Assembly: GCA_016286665.1 (NCBI GenBank)
Contig: JAEETX010000003.1
Location: forward strand, 18,241-82,240
Direction: 5' to 3'
From: Oscillospiraceae bacterium
GTDB lineage: Bacteria > Bacillota > Clostridia > Oscillospirales > Oscillospiraceae
DNA length: 64,000 nucleotides
Shown here: piece after piece, positions 43,977 through 52,161 of the stretch
Layout of the letters: the number at the start of each line of letters is the position of its first letter
Numbering within the stretch: position 1 is the first letter of the stretch
The notes under the pieces: model-generated
Seen by the model: the letters and a program-made list of their open reading frames with translations, nothing else
What the model was told of the DNA's origin: nothing
The model's database searches: none
Made by a program: the position numbers and the translations under genes

Positions 43977-44199
43977 GAACGGTAGAGAGATCACCCCACC
44001 GCTGCTGTCTCGCGGAACGCTCCGTCCGCATATCTGTAATGTACGGTCCTGGAATCGGGAGAGAATGTAACAAGGAACGTCCAATCCGAAGGAGACAGGC
44101 TGTACCAGCGCCTCTCCACGCCGATCCGTTCAAAGAGCTGCCCCGAAGAAGCCCGGTATTCCTTTTATAACCCTTCTTCCCGGCTGTGCAGCCGGGAAG
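43977..44199 (+). ncRNA. Possible long-hairpin RNA ending in a terminator
   Basis: Nested complementary segments: GAACGG (43977) with CCGTTC (44126), GAGAG (43985) with CTCTC (44112), CGCTG (44000) with CAGCG (44106), CTGTCTC (44005) with GAGACAG (44092). This gives a rod with internal bubbles, somewhat like 6S RNA. A perfect terminator (44176-44186 with 44189-44199, then ATTTTT) follows. No clear promoter; I do not recognise a family signature. The remaining 43851-43976 shows nothing definite. Confidence 0.35.
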
Positions 44200-44217
44200 A
44201 TTTTTCATCCCACCCCC

Positions 44218-44252
44218 TTGACAAATCCCAAAAACGATATCATAATGATATC
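44218..44252 (+). promoter_or_regulatory. Promoter and palindromic operator of the SPFH operon
   Basis: TTGACA (44218-44223), 17 bp, CATAAT (44241-44246). The -10 is inside the perfect palindrome GATATCATAATGATATC (44236-44252). The ribbon-helix-helix protein encoded last in the operon is the natural candidate to bind it. Confidence 0.75.
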
Positions 44253-44274
44253 AAAATCATAGGAGGTGAAAGGG

Positions 44275-45288
44275 ATGGAAGAAATCATTCTGAAAGGGAA
44301 GAAGCAGGGGATGCTGGTGCTGATCCTGACCATCCTGCTTTACATCGCGGCCACGGTGGGCTGCGTGGCCGGGGCGGCCATCGGCGACTGGGGTGTCGCC
44401 GTCTCCATCGTCTGCGTGATCTATCTCTGCTTCGGCTGGATCCCCCTCATGGGCCTGCGGGTATTGAAGCCCCAGGAAGCCCTGGTGCTGACGCTGTTCG
44501 GCAAATACAAGGGCACCCTTAAGGAGGCGGGCTTTTATGCGGTCAATCCCTTCTGCGGCGCGGTGAACCCCGCCTGGAAGACCAGGCTGAACCAGAGCGG
44601 CGACGTGGATTCCGGCAGGCCCAGCATGGCGGCTGCTCTGGCGGGCTCCCGCAGTCCCCAGCAGGACGCGGCCAGCAAGCGCATCTCCCTGAAGATCATG
44701 ACCCTGAACAACTCCCGGCAGAAGATCAACGACTGCCTGGGCAACCCCGTGGAGATCGGCATTGCGGTCATGTGGCGGGTGGTGGACACGGCCAAGGCGG
44801 TATTCAACGTGGATAACTACAAGGAATACCTCTCCCTCCAGTGCGACAGCGCCCTGCGGAACATCGTTCGGGTCTATCCCTACGACGTGGCCCAGAACGT
44901 GGACACCACGGGCGACGGCATCGCCGACGAGGGCTCCCTCCGGGGCAGCAGCGAGGTGGTGGCCCGGCGCATCCGGGACGAGATCCAGAGCAAGGTCTCC
45001 GAGGCCGGCCTGGAGATCATCGAGGCCCGGATCACCTATCTGGCCTATGCCCCCGAGATCGCCGCGGTCATGCTCCAGCGGCAGCAGGCCTCCGCCATCA
45101 TCGACGCAAGGAAGATGATCGTGGACGGGGCCGTGGGCATGGTGGAGATGGCACTGGAACGCCTCAGCGAGAATAAGACCGTGGAGCTGGACGAGGAGCG
45201 GAAGGCCGCCATGGTCTCCAATCTCCTGGTGGTCCTCTGCGGCAACCACGACGCCCAGCCGGTGGTCAATTCCGGCAGCCTGTACTGA
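44275..45288 (+). CDS. SPFH/band 7 domain membrane protein
   Basis: About 337 residues. Two hydrophobic helices (~10-40 and ~44-66) then an SPFH domain (LKPQEALVLTLFGKYKGTL, EIGIAVMWRVVDTAKAVFNV, SLQCDSALRNIVRVYPYD) and a helical C-terminus (EIQSKVSEAGLEIIEARITY). Flotillin/stomatin-like proteins organise membrane microdomains. AGGAGG eight bases before ATG 44275 sets the start. First gene of an operon with an SdpI-like protein and an RHH regulator. Confidence 0.88.
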   Translation: MEEIILKGKKQGMLVLILTILLYIAATVGCVAGAAIGDWGVAVSIVCVIYLCFGWIPLMGLRVLKPQEALVLTLFGKYKGTLKEAGFYAVNPFCGAVNPAWKTRLNQSGDVDSGRPSMAAALAGSRSPQQDAASKRISLKIMTLNNSRQKINDCLGNPVEIGIAVMWRVVDTAKAVFNVDNYKEYLSLQCDSALRNIVRVYPYDVAQNVDTTGDGIADEGSLRGSSEVVARRIRDEIQSKVSEAGLEIIEARITYLAYAPEIAAVMLQRQQASAIIDARKMIVDGAVGMVEMALERLSENKTVELDEERKAAMVSNLLVVLCGNHDAQPVVNSGSLY

Positions 45289-45292
45289 GAAC

Positions 45293-45655
45293 ATGGGCTG
45301 GTTCTGGTGGTACATGCTGGCTATGACGCTGCTGATCCCCCTGATCATGCTCATCTTCGGCCTCCGCTGGTGGCGTTTCCGGATCCCGCCCTACGGCGGC
45401 TCCTCCGGCTACCGCACCCGGCGGAGCCTTGCCAGTCCCGCGGCCTGGGATTTTGCCCACGGTTACTTCGGCCGGCTCTGGGCGATCCTGGGCGCAGCGC
45501 TTCTGCCCCTCAGCGCGGCTGCGATGCTGCCTTGTCGGAACGGGGGATCGGAGCGGGTCGGCTGGTGGGGCGCCGGCGTCTGCCTGGTACAGAGCGTGGG
45601 GATGCTGGCGCCGGTGATCGCAACGGAAATCGCCCTGCGGCGGAGGGGAGGTTAG
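45293..45655 (+). CDS. SdpI-like small membrane protein
   Basis: 120 residues with three hydrophobic segments (~5-24, ~58-80, ~90-112). The loop GYRTRRSLASPAAWDFAHGYFG matches the SdpI family signature (GYRTxRSxxxxxxWxxAxxyxg). In Bacillus, SdpI gives immunity to the SdpC toxin; many orphan SdpI-like proteins have no toxin partner. Begins 4 bases after the SPFH stop, so translation is coupled. Confidence 0.72.
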   Translation: MGWFWWYMLAMTLLIPLIMLIFGLRWWRFRIPPYGGSSGYRTRRSLASPAAWDFAHGYFGRLWAILGAALLPLSAAAMLPCRNGGSERVGWWGAGVCLVQSVGMLAPVIATEIALRRRGG

Positions 45656-45658
45656 GCC

Positions 45659-45883
45659 ATGGGCAGCGACAATCAGAAAAAGCAGGTCCCGCTGCGGCTC
45701 TCGCCCAAGCTCTATGACGCCATCGCCGCCTGGGCGGAGGACGACTTCCGCTCGGTGAACGGGCAGATCGAATATCTCCTCAGCGAATGCGTCCGGCAGC
45801 GGAAAAAGAACGGCAAATACGTCTCGGAGGAGCTGGACAAGCCCCTGGATATCGAATTGGGAGACACATCCGCAAAAAAGTGA
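45659..45883 (+). CDS. Arc-type ribbon-helix-helix DNA-binding protein
   Basis: 74 residues. The first half ([40 protein letters not shown]) is the Arc/MetJ ribbon-helix-helix fold: a beta-strand that contacts DNA and two helices that dimerise; the tail is acidic. Encoded last in the SPFH-SdpI operon with GGAGG in the end of the previous gene. Probable repressor of its own operon. Confidence 0.82.
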   Translation: MGSDNQKKQVPLRLSPKLYDAIAAWAEDDFRSVNGQIEYLLSECVRQRKKNGKYVSEELDKPLDIELGDTSAKK

Positions 45884-45891
45884 ACAAGCAT

Positions 45892-45930
45892 TCGCCGCCC
45901 CCCGTCTCCTTGCGAGACGGGGGGCGGCGA
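45892..45930 (+). terminator. Strong terminator after the SPFH operon
   Basis: A 17-bp perfect stem (45892-45908 with 45914-45930) between convergent genes; GC-rich with no long T run. Confidence 0.75.
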
Positions 45931-45949
45931 TCGTCGTGTCCGATTTGAA

Positions 45950-48900
45950 CTAGTCTTCCGCGTAGATGCGGTAGAGGAAGGCCACCACGGCGCCACGGGG
46001 GCAGTCCTCCTTGCTGCTGATCTCCAGGCCGGTGTCCTCCGTCAGTCCGGCGTTGAAGGCCCAGTCCCTGGATTCCGCACCCCAACCGTCCGCGCCGACG
46101 CCCATGGCGCGGTAGAGGAAGGTGATGATATGGGCGCTGGAACAGGTCTGGCCGGGGGAGAATTTCGTGTCGCTGGTGCCCTTGGTGATGCCCTGCTCCA
46201 CGGCCCAGAGGACCGCTTTGAAGTAATAGCTGCCCTCGCGGACATCCTCAAAGGGACTGGCGGTGCTGGCGGGCTCCGGCTCCCCGGCGGCGCGCCAGAG
46301 GAAGGTGACCACCTGGCCGCGGGTGCAGCTGCCCTCCGGGCTGAAGGTGGCAGCGCTGGTGCCCGTGGTCACGCCGGTGTTGTAAGCCCAGTTCACCGCG
46401 GGGGCATAGTAGCTGTCCTCCGGCACGTCGGTGAAGGGCGCGGCTTCCGGCTCGGGTTCGGGTTCCGGCTCCGGCTCCGGTTCGGGCTCCGCGGAAGCGG
46501 TCTCACCGTAGCGGCGGATATGCTCCTCAAGGGTGGAGTCGTCGTTGGGAGCGCTTGCGGCCTGCGTAAGCTCTGCCTCGGTCAGAGCGGCGTACTGATC
46601 GTAGAACAGAGTGTTGGCGGTCGCGCCGCTGGTGACATACCAGCGCTCGCTGCCGGCGAATTTGCTGAGGACGATCTCCACGCGGCTGCCCGCGGCGTTG
46701 CTGGTGACCCAGTAGACGATGTTTTCCCGCCCTTCCTGCTCGCCCAGCAGATTGGCGGCGGCCGTGTTTGCCTCGCTGTACTTCAGCTCAATGCGCAGCG
46801 GGCGGTCGGGCCGGAAGCCGTTGTCCGCCCCGGCGCCGAGGAAGAAGGCACGGGGCAGCCATTTGCGGTTGGGGTCGGTGAGGCGCTCGTTGTAGTAGGG
46901 GTCCCAGCCGGCGCGGCCGGATTTGCCGCCCTCGATGAAGATCGCCTCCGTGCTGTAGGGCTCATAGTCGGCAAAGAGGAATTTCATCATGCCCATGCCG
47001 TCGTCATAGCTGTCCACCATGCGGGTGACGGCCCAGACGAAGTAAGCGGCGACGCTGGCGGGGTCCTCCACATCCACGACCTGTTTCAGCTCGTCGAGGT
47101 TCCAGGGCGCGGGGTCCGCCAGGGCGAAGACCTCCGGTTCGGTTTCGGGTTCCGGTTCGGGTTCCGGCTCGGGTTCCGGCTCCGGCTCCGGTTCGGGCTC
47201 CGCGGAAGCGGTCTCACCGTAGCGGCGGATATGCTCCTCAAGGGTGGAGTCGTCGTTGGGGGCGCTTGCGGCCTGCGTAAGCTCCGCCTCGGTCAGAGCG
47301 GCAAACTGGTCGTAGAACAGGGTGTTGGAGGTCGCGCCGCTGGTGACATACCAGCGCTCGCTGCCGGCGAATTTGCTGAGGACGATCTCCACCCGGTTGC
47401 CCGCGGCGTTGCTGGTGACCCAGTAGACGATGTTTTCCCGTCCCTCCTGCTCGCCCAGCAGATTGGCGGCGGCCGTGTTTGCCTCGCTGTACTTCAGCTC
47501 GATGCGCAGCGGGCGGTCGGGCCGGAAGCCGCTAACTGCGCCGGCGCCGAGGAAGAATGCGCGGGGCAGCCATTTGCGGTTGGGGTCGGTGAGGCGGTCG
47601 TTGAAATAGGGGTCCCAGCCGGCGCGGCCGGATTTGCCGCCCTCAATGAAGATCGCCTCCGTACTGTAGGGCTCGTAGTCGGCAAAGAGGAATTTCATCA
47701 TGCCCATACCGTCGTCATAGCAGTCCACCATGCGGGTGACGGCCCAGACGAAGTAAGCGGCGACGCTGGCGGGGTCCTGCAGGTCCACGACCTGCTGCAG
47801 CTCCTCCAGGTTCCAGGGCGCAGGGTCCGCCAGGGTGAAGATTTCGGGTTCGGCTTCGGGTTCCGGCTCGGGTTCCGGCTCGGGCTCGGGTTCAGGCTCA
47901 GGCTCCGGTTCCGGTTCGGGATCGGGTTCCGCAGAAGGCTCCGGGTCCGCAGGAGGCGCGGAGGGACCGGGTTCGGGGTCAGGTTCCGCAGAGGGTTCCG
48001 GGTCCGCAGGAGGCGCGGAGGGACCGGGTTCGGGATCGGGTTTCGCAGAGGGCTCCGGGTCCGCGGGAGGCGCGGAGGGACCGGGCTCGGGGTCGGGTTC
48101 CGCAGAGGGCTCCGGGTCCGCAGGAGGCGCGGAGGGACCGGGTTCGGGGTCAGGTTCTGCAGAGGGTTCCGGGTCCGCGGGGGGCGCGGAGGGACCGGGT
48201 TCGGCAGAGGGGTCTGCGGCGGGGTCCGGATTCATAATCGGCGCGTTGGGACCGAAGTCGGCGTAGAACTTGGGTTCCGTCTCGCCGGTGTAGCGCCGGG
48301 CGTGTTCCTCGGCGGTAGAGTTGTCGTTGGGTATCCTGGCGGCAAGGACGATGTCGTTTTGGGACAACTGAAGATCGTCGTTGAACAGGGTGTTGGCGGT
48401 CTGGCTGCTGGTGACATACCAGCGGTCGCTGCCCTCGAAGGTCGTGAGGACGATCCCGACCCGGTTGTCGCCGGCGTTGCCTGCGACCCAGAAGAAGATG
48501 CTGAGCTGCCCGTCCTCCGGGGAATCGAAGTTCACCGTCGCCGTGTTTTCTTCGCTGTACACCAGCTTTATGGTCAGGGGGCGGTCAGGCTGAAAGCTGT
48601 TGCTGTCGTCCGCCCCCGCAAAGAAGGTGCGGGGCAGCCACTTGCGGTTGGGGTCGGAAAGGCAGTCGCTGTAGATGGGATTCCAGCCGGAACTCCCGCT
48701 CTCCTCGCCCTCGATCGTGGGTGCGTCCGCGCTGCCGGTCCCAGCATCGGCAAAGAGGAAATCGATCATGGCTATGCCGTCGTCAAAGCTGTCCGTCAGG
48801 CGTGTCACAGCCCAGATGTAGTAGGCGGCGACGCTGGCGGGGTCCTGCAGGTCCACGACCTGCTGCAGCTCCTCCAGGTTCCAGGGCGCAGGGTCCGCCA

Positions 48901-49048
48901 GGGTGTAAACCTGATCCGCCGTCCATTCCTGCTTCAGCCCGCCCTGGGAATCTTCAATCCCGTCCGCCGCGAACACGGCGGAAAAAGAAGCCAGGAACTC
49001 CAGACAGAGCAGGAGGGCTGCGGTCTTTCTGAGTTTGCGCAGTTTCAT
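45950..49048 (-). CDS. SLH-domain surface protein with three repeated modules and Pro/Glu linkers (SLH-3)
   Basis: 1032 residues. Signal peptide (cut near AVFAAD). Three copies of a ~210-residue module each beginning DPAPWNLxELxQVV (about residues 52, 408 and 640); copies 2 and 3 are nearly identical, copy 1 is diverged. Linkers are a 19-residue repeat (PSAPPADPEPSAEPDPEPG, five times) and long Pro-Glu runs, which form stiff wall-spanning stalks. Three SLH segments (~860-1032: FTDVPEDSYYAPAVNWAYN, FEDVREGSYYFKAVLWA, then a degenerate third) anchor it. Module function unknown. A MITE-like element lies 30 bases upstream of the start. Confidence 0.85.
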   Translation of the reverse strand: MKLRKLRKTAALLLCLEFLASFSAVFAADGIEDSQGGLKQEWTADQVYTLADPAPWNLEELQQVVDLQDPASVAAYYIWAVTRLTDSFDDGIAMIDFLFADAGTGSADAPTIEGEESGSSGWNPIYSDCLSDPNRKWLPRTFFAGADDSNSFQPDRPLTIKLVYSEENTATVNFDSPEDGQLSIFFWVAGNAGDNRVGIVLTTFEGSDRWYVTSSQTANTLFNDDLQLSQNDIVLAARIPNDNSTAEEHARRYTGETEPKFYADFGPNAPIMNPDPAADPSAEPGPSAPPADPEPSAEPDPEPGPSAPPADPEPSAEPDPEPGPSAPPADPEPSAKPDPEPGPSAPPADPEPSAEPDPEPGPSAPPADPEPSAEPDPEPEPEPEPEPEPEPEPEPEPEAEPEIFTLADPAPWNLEELQQVVDLQDPASVAAYFVWAVTRMVDCYDDGMGMMKFLFADYEPYSTEAIFIEGGKSGRAGWDPYFNDRLTDPNRKWLPRAFFLGAGAVSGFRPDRPLRIELKYSEANTAAANLLGEQEGRENIVYWVTSNAAGNRVEIVLSKFAGSERWYVTSGATSNTLFYDQFAALTEAELTQAASAPNDDSTLEEHIRRYGETASAEPEPEPEPEPEPEPEPEPETEPEVFALADPAPWNLDELKQVVDVEDPASVAAYFVWAVTRMVDSYDDGMGMMKFLFADYEPYSTEAIFIEGGKSGRAGWDPYYNERLTDPNRKWLPRAFFLGAGADNGFRPDRPLRIELKYSEANTAAANLLGEQEGRENIVYWVTSNAAGSRVEIVLSKFAGSERWYVTSGATANTLFYDQYAALTEAELTQAASAPNDDSTLEEHIRRYGETASAEPEPEPEPEPEPEPEAAPFTDVPEDSYYAPAVNWAYNTGVTTGTSAATFSPEGSCTRGQVVTFLWRAAGEPEPASTASPFEDVREGSYYFKAVLWAVEQGITKGTSDTKFSPGQTCSSAHIITFLYRAMGVGADGWGAESRDWAFNAGLTEDTGLEISSKEDCPRGAVVAFLYRIYAED
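47941..48225. repeat. 57-bp tandem repeat inside SLH-3
   Basis: Five units with starts at 47941, 47998, 48055, 48112 and 48169, each encoding one 19-residue Pro/Glu/Asp linker. Units differ by few bases, so copy number can change by slippage or recombination without breaking the frame. Confidence 0.9.
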
Positions 49049-49078
49049 TCCGATGGTTCTCCTTTCCGTTTAGAGCTG

Positions 49079-49247
49079 TATAGGCAACACCGCACAATTC
49101 TCGGCACACATCTTGCTTGCATCATGTTCCGTCATATTGCCCGAAAATCTTGGCCAATACAGGAAGTATTCCCCGCGATTTTCAGACAATCTGACGAAAA
49201 TTCTGACTGCGCAATCTGCGCACCAGAATTGTGCGGTGTTGCCTATA
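49079..49247. mobile_element. MITE-like inverted-repeat element, copy 2
   Basis: 161-bp core (49083-49243), terminal inverted repeats as in copy 1 and extended here to TATAGGC..GCCTATA. It differs from copy 1 at three bases near one end. It lies between SLH-4's terminator and SLH-3's ribosome site, so the SLH-3 promoter must be in or beyond it. Confidence 0.8.
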
Positions 49248-49250
49248 GAG

Positions 49251-49282
49251 TTTTGCCGGCCGTCGGATGACGGCCGGCAAAA
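49251..49282 (-). terminator. Terminator of SLH-4
   Basis: TTTTGCCGGCCGTC (49251-49264) pairs with 49269-49282 around GGAT; the T run forms part of the stem, so it works in both directions. Confidence 0.8.
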
Positions 49283-49287
49283 TCCGG

Positions 49288-51978
49288 TCATTCCGCTAAT
49301 TGCAGATAGAGGAAGTTCACGATATCCCGTCTGGGGCACTCCGCGGTGGGCCGGATGTCGGAGAAGGCCAGATTCTTGAACAGCCCGATATCAAAGGCCC
49401 AGTTCATGGCGTCGGCATACCAGGTCTCCGGCTCGGCGGACTTGCCGGGCTCGCCGGCGGCGCGGTAGAGGAAGGTGATCACGTGGGCCAGGGAGCAGGT
49501 CTTTTCGGGGGAGAAGGTGTCCGCTCCGGTGCCGTTGGTGATGCCCTTTTCCACGGCCCAGAGGACCGCGTCGCGGTACCAGCTGTCTTCGGAGACATCC
49601 TTGAAGGGATTCTGCTTCGCCCTGGGGGCGGGCTCGCCGGCGGCGCGCCAGAGGAAGGTGACCACCTGGCCGCGGGTGCAGGTCACGGTGGGGGAGAACT
49701 CGGTGTCGGTCATGCCGTTGGTGACCTGGGGATCATGGTAGAAGGCCCAGAGCACGGCGTCGTAGTAATAGTCGCTTTCCTTGACGTCCCGGAAGGGATT
49801 GACCAGGACGGGCTTGACGGTGACGGGCTGCCTGACGGTCTTGGTGATCCCCATTTCCGTGTAGGAGATTTCCACGGACGCGGTATCCTTGGTCAGCTTG
49901 CCCGCGGGCTTCACTTCGAATTTCTTCACTTCGGCGGTGGTCTTGTCGTCATAGATGGCGACGATCACCATGCCGGTGGGGTCGAAGGTCTCGTCTTCCA
50001 TGTAGACGGTCTTGTCGGGCTCGGTGGTGATGCGCAGCTCGCTGAGCTTCCGCTCGACCTCCTTCACCTTGACGTCCACGGCGACGGACTTGGCGACGTT
50101 CTTTTCCACGTAGGTGATGACCACGACCTCGTTGCCCTTGCTCAGAGCGGTCCTGGGGGAGATCGTATAGTCGGAGGATTTCAGTTCTTCGGTGCTCTCG
50201 TCCTCGTAAACGGCGGTGATGACCATGCCTTCGGGATCGAAGTATTCGCCCTCATAGTAGGTGGTCTTGACGGGGTCCCTGGTGAGGACCAGGTCCTTCA
50301 GGATCTTTTCGGCCTGGGTCACCCGGATGGACACCGTGTCGGTGAAGGTCTTGCGGCCCTCGGAATAGCTGATGGTGATCTCATCGTCGTCCAGGGTCAG
50401 CTTTCCGGCGGGGTCGAATTCCAGGTTCGTGACCTGGGCGGTGGACTTGTCGTCATAGACGGCGGTAACGACCATGCCCTTCGGGTCGAAGGTCTCGCCG
50501 GTCTTGTAAGCGGTCTTCTTGGGCTTCGTGGTGATGACGATGGCCGTCAGGGTCAGATGCTCGTCGATCACCGTGATGTTCAATTCGGTCTCCTTGGTGA
50601 TCTTGCCTTCCGTATATTTGATGGTGATGACGGTGTCGTCCTTGTCCAGGGTCGCGGTGGGGCCGAATTCATAATCCGTCACCTTTTCGGTGTGCCCGTC
50701 GCTGTAGGTGGCGGTGACCACCATGCCCTTGGTGCTGAAGCGCTCGCCCACATAGTATTCCGTGTTCCGCGGCGGCGTGGTCACTTCAATGCCGGTGAGT
50801 TCCAGCTCGCCCACATCGAAACGGATGACCACCGTGCAGATATCGTCGTCGAAGGAGATGCTGTCCACGGTGCCCTTGTTGACGCTGATGTTCTTCTTGG
50901 TCAGGGACAGGGTATAGCCGGGGTCGGGGATCAGGTCCAGGCTCAGCAGATAGGCGTTGCCGGCCTCGAAGTTGCCCTTGTTGAAGGGCCTGACGCTGCC
51001 GCCCTCGGTCTCATACTCCCACTTGTTGAATTCCACGTCCACCCCGTCGGTGGTGCAGGTAAAGCCGCTGCGCTGCCGCGCCTCGCCCACCACGGGCTCC
51101 TCGATGCCCTTGATGGTGACCTTGTCGATGCCGGTGCCGGCGGTGAAGCGGAAGATCGCGTAGGCGCTGAAGCCGTATTCGTCGTCGACCCAGGTCTCGC
51201 CCTCTTCCTCGTTGATCAGGATGTCCGTATCCGGGTCAAAGTAGGCGTGGCGGGTGGTGCGGGAGGAATCCAGCTCCACCTTCAGGGTGTAGGTCTGCCC
51301 GGACTCGAATTCGTCGCTCCAGTTCATCTGGTTGCGGGCGTTGGTCTGCCTGCCAACATACCAGGTGACCGTCAGGTCGAAATGGTCCCTGGGGAAGCCG
51401 CCGAAGTCGGATTCGGTCCAGGGCCGCTCCCCGGCGGTGACGGAGCCGCCGGCATAGAGGTCCTCGTCCACGCTCAGCTCCACGGGATGCTTGCGGTCAT
51501 AGCAGTAGTCGGCCCTGTAGTGGAGCCGGATGATCAGCGCGTCGGAGGTTCCCTCGCTGCTGAAGACCGTGGTCTCGATGTCCATGACGCGGAAGTCCAT
51601 CTCCTCCGTCAATTCCACATCCACGTCCGCAGCGCCGTTCTTCGTCACCTGGAAGCTTTCGCCCTTATCGGCGATCAGGTGGAGCTCGGCGATATAATTG
51701 TGCCCCTCCTCGGCCAGGGCGCCGCTCTTGAGCTGCTTGCCGTTGCCCTCGCCGTCCTTGCCCATGTCGATCCAGGTCACTTCGTCGAAGTCCTTATCCT
51801 TCTGGTAGCTGATGCCGCGGGTGGGAAGCTTGTAGCTGAAGTCCAGCTCCTGGCCCGCAATGGGATGCTCCAGAGCGGAAATGCTCACCTCGTCGATCGC
51901 CGAAGCGGCGCCGGCGACGGCCGGCAGCAGCCCCAGCATCATCACGAGGCAGATCAGCAGACAGAAAATTCGCTTCAT
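49288..51978 (-). CDS. SLH-domain surface protein with Ig-like repeats (SLH-4)
   Basis: 896 residues. Signal peptide (cut near GAASA); ~400 N-terminal residues with no family I recognise; four Ig-like (Big_3-like) repeats of ~80 residues (~400-720), each with a YxxGExFxxxGMVVTAxYxDxxT pattern; and three SLH segments (~725-896: FRDVKESDYYYDAVLWAFY, FKDVSEDSWYRDAVLWA, ETWYADAMNWAFD). A wall-anchored adhesin or matrix protein is likely. Its SLH block is clearly related to that of SLH-3 (CTRGQVVTFLWRAAGEP in both). Confidence 0.83.
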   Translation of the reverse strand: MKRIFCLLICLVMMLGLLPAVAGAASAIDEVSISALEHPIAGQELDFSYKLPTRGISYQKDKDFDEVTWIDMGKDGEGNGKQLKSGALAEEGHNYIAELHLIADKGESFQVTKNGAADVDVELTEEMDFRVMDIETTVFSSEGTSDALIIRLHYRADYCYDRKHPVELSVDEDLYAGGSVTAGERPWTESDFGGFPRDHFDLTVTWYVGRQTNARNQMNWSDEFESGQTYTLKVELDSSRTTRHAYFDPDTDILINEEEGETWVDDEYGFSAYAIFRFTAGTGIDKVTIKGIEEPVVGEARQRSGFTCTTDGVDVEFNKWEYETEGGSVRPFNKGNFEAGNAYLLSLDLIPDPGYTLSLTKKNISVNKGTVDSISFDDDICTVVIRFDVGELELTGIEVTTPPRNTEYYVGERFSTKGMVVTATYSDGHTEKVTDYEFGPTATLDKDDTVITIKYTEGKITKETELNITVIDEHLTLTAIVITTKPKKTAYKTGETFDPKGMVVTAVYDDKSTAQVTNLEFDPAGKLTLDDDEITISYSEGRKTFTDTVSIRVTQAEKILKDLVLTRDPVKTTYYEGEYFDPEGMVITAVYEDESTEELKSSDYTISPRTALSKGNEVVVITYVEKNVAKSVAVDVKVKEVERKLSELRITTEPDKTVYMEDETFDPTGMVIVAIYDDKTTAEVKKFEVKPAGKLTKDTASVEISYTEMGITKTVRQPVTVKPVLVNPFRDVKESDYYYDAVLWAFYHDPQVTNGMTDTEFSPTVTCTRGQVVTFLWRAAGEPAPRAKQNPFKDVSEDSWYRDAVLWAVEKGITNGTGADTFSPEKTCSLAHVITFLYRAAGEPGKSAEPETWYADAMNWAFDIGLFKNLAFSDIRPTAECPRRDIVNFLYLQLAE

Positions 51979-52069
51979 ATCGTTTTCCTCCTGTGAAAGA
52001 ATTTCGCTTTTCCAGCCATCCTGTCTGACGCCGGACCCGGCAAAATGTTCCCTCTGACCCCGTCGGCAG

Positions 52070-52109
52070 ACACTATATGTAGTGTATCATGCTTTTTGAA
52101 AAATGTCAC
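52070..52109 (-). promoter_or_regulatory. Promoter and palindrome of SLH-4
   Basis: On the minus strand GTGACA (52104-52109), 17 bp, TACACT (52081-52086). The -10 overlaps the dyad ACACTATATGTAGTGT (52070-52085), a likely operator. Confidence 0.6.
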
Positions 52110-52120
52110 CTATAAATGTG

Positions 52121-52149
52121 AAAAAGAGGCAGTAAATCTGCCTCTTTTT
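52121..52149 (-). terminator. Terminator of the purine operon
   Basis: AAAAAGAGGCAG (52121-52132) pairs with 52138-52149; T runs on both strands, 12 bases past the purL stop. Confidence 0.9.
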
Positions 52150-52161
52150 CCTTATGCTTTC

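Noticed and set aside
47941..48225. Regularly spaced repeats that could be taken for a CRISPR array
   Set aside because: Units are contiguous, in frame, 57 bp long and encode Pro/Glu linkers; there are no unique spacers and no cas genes.
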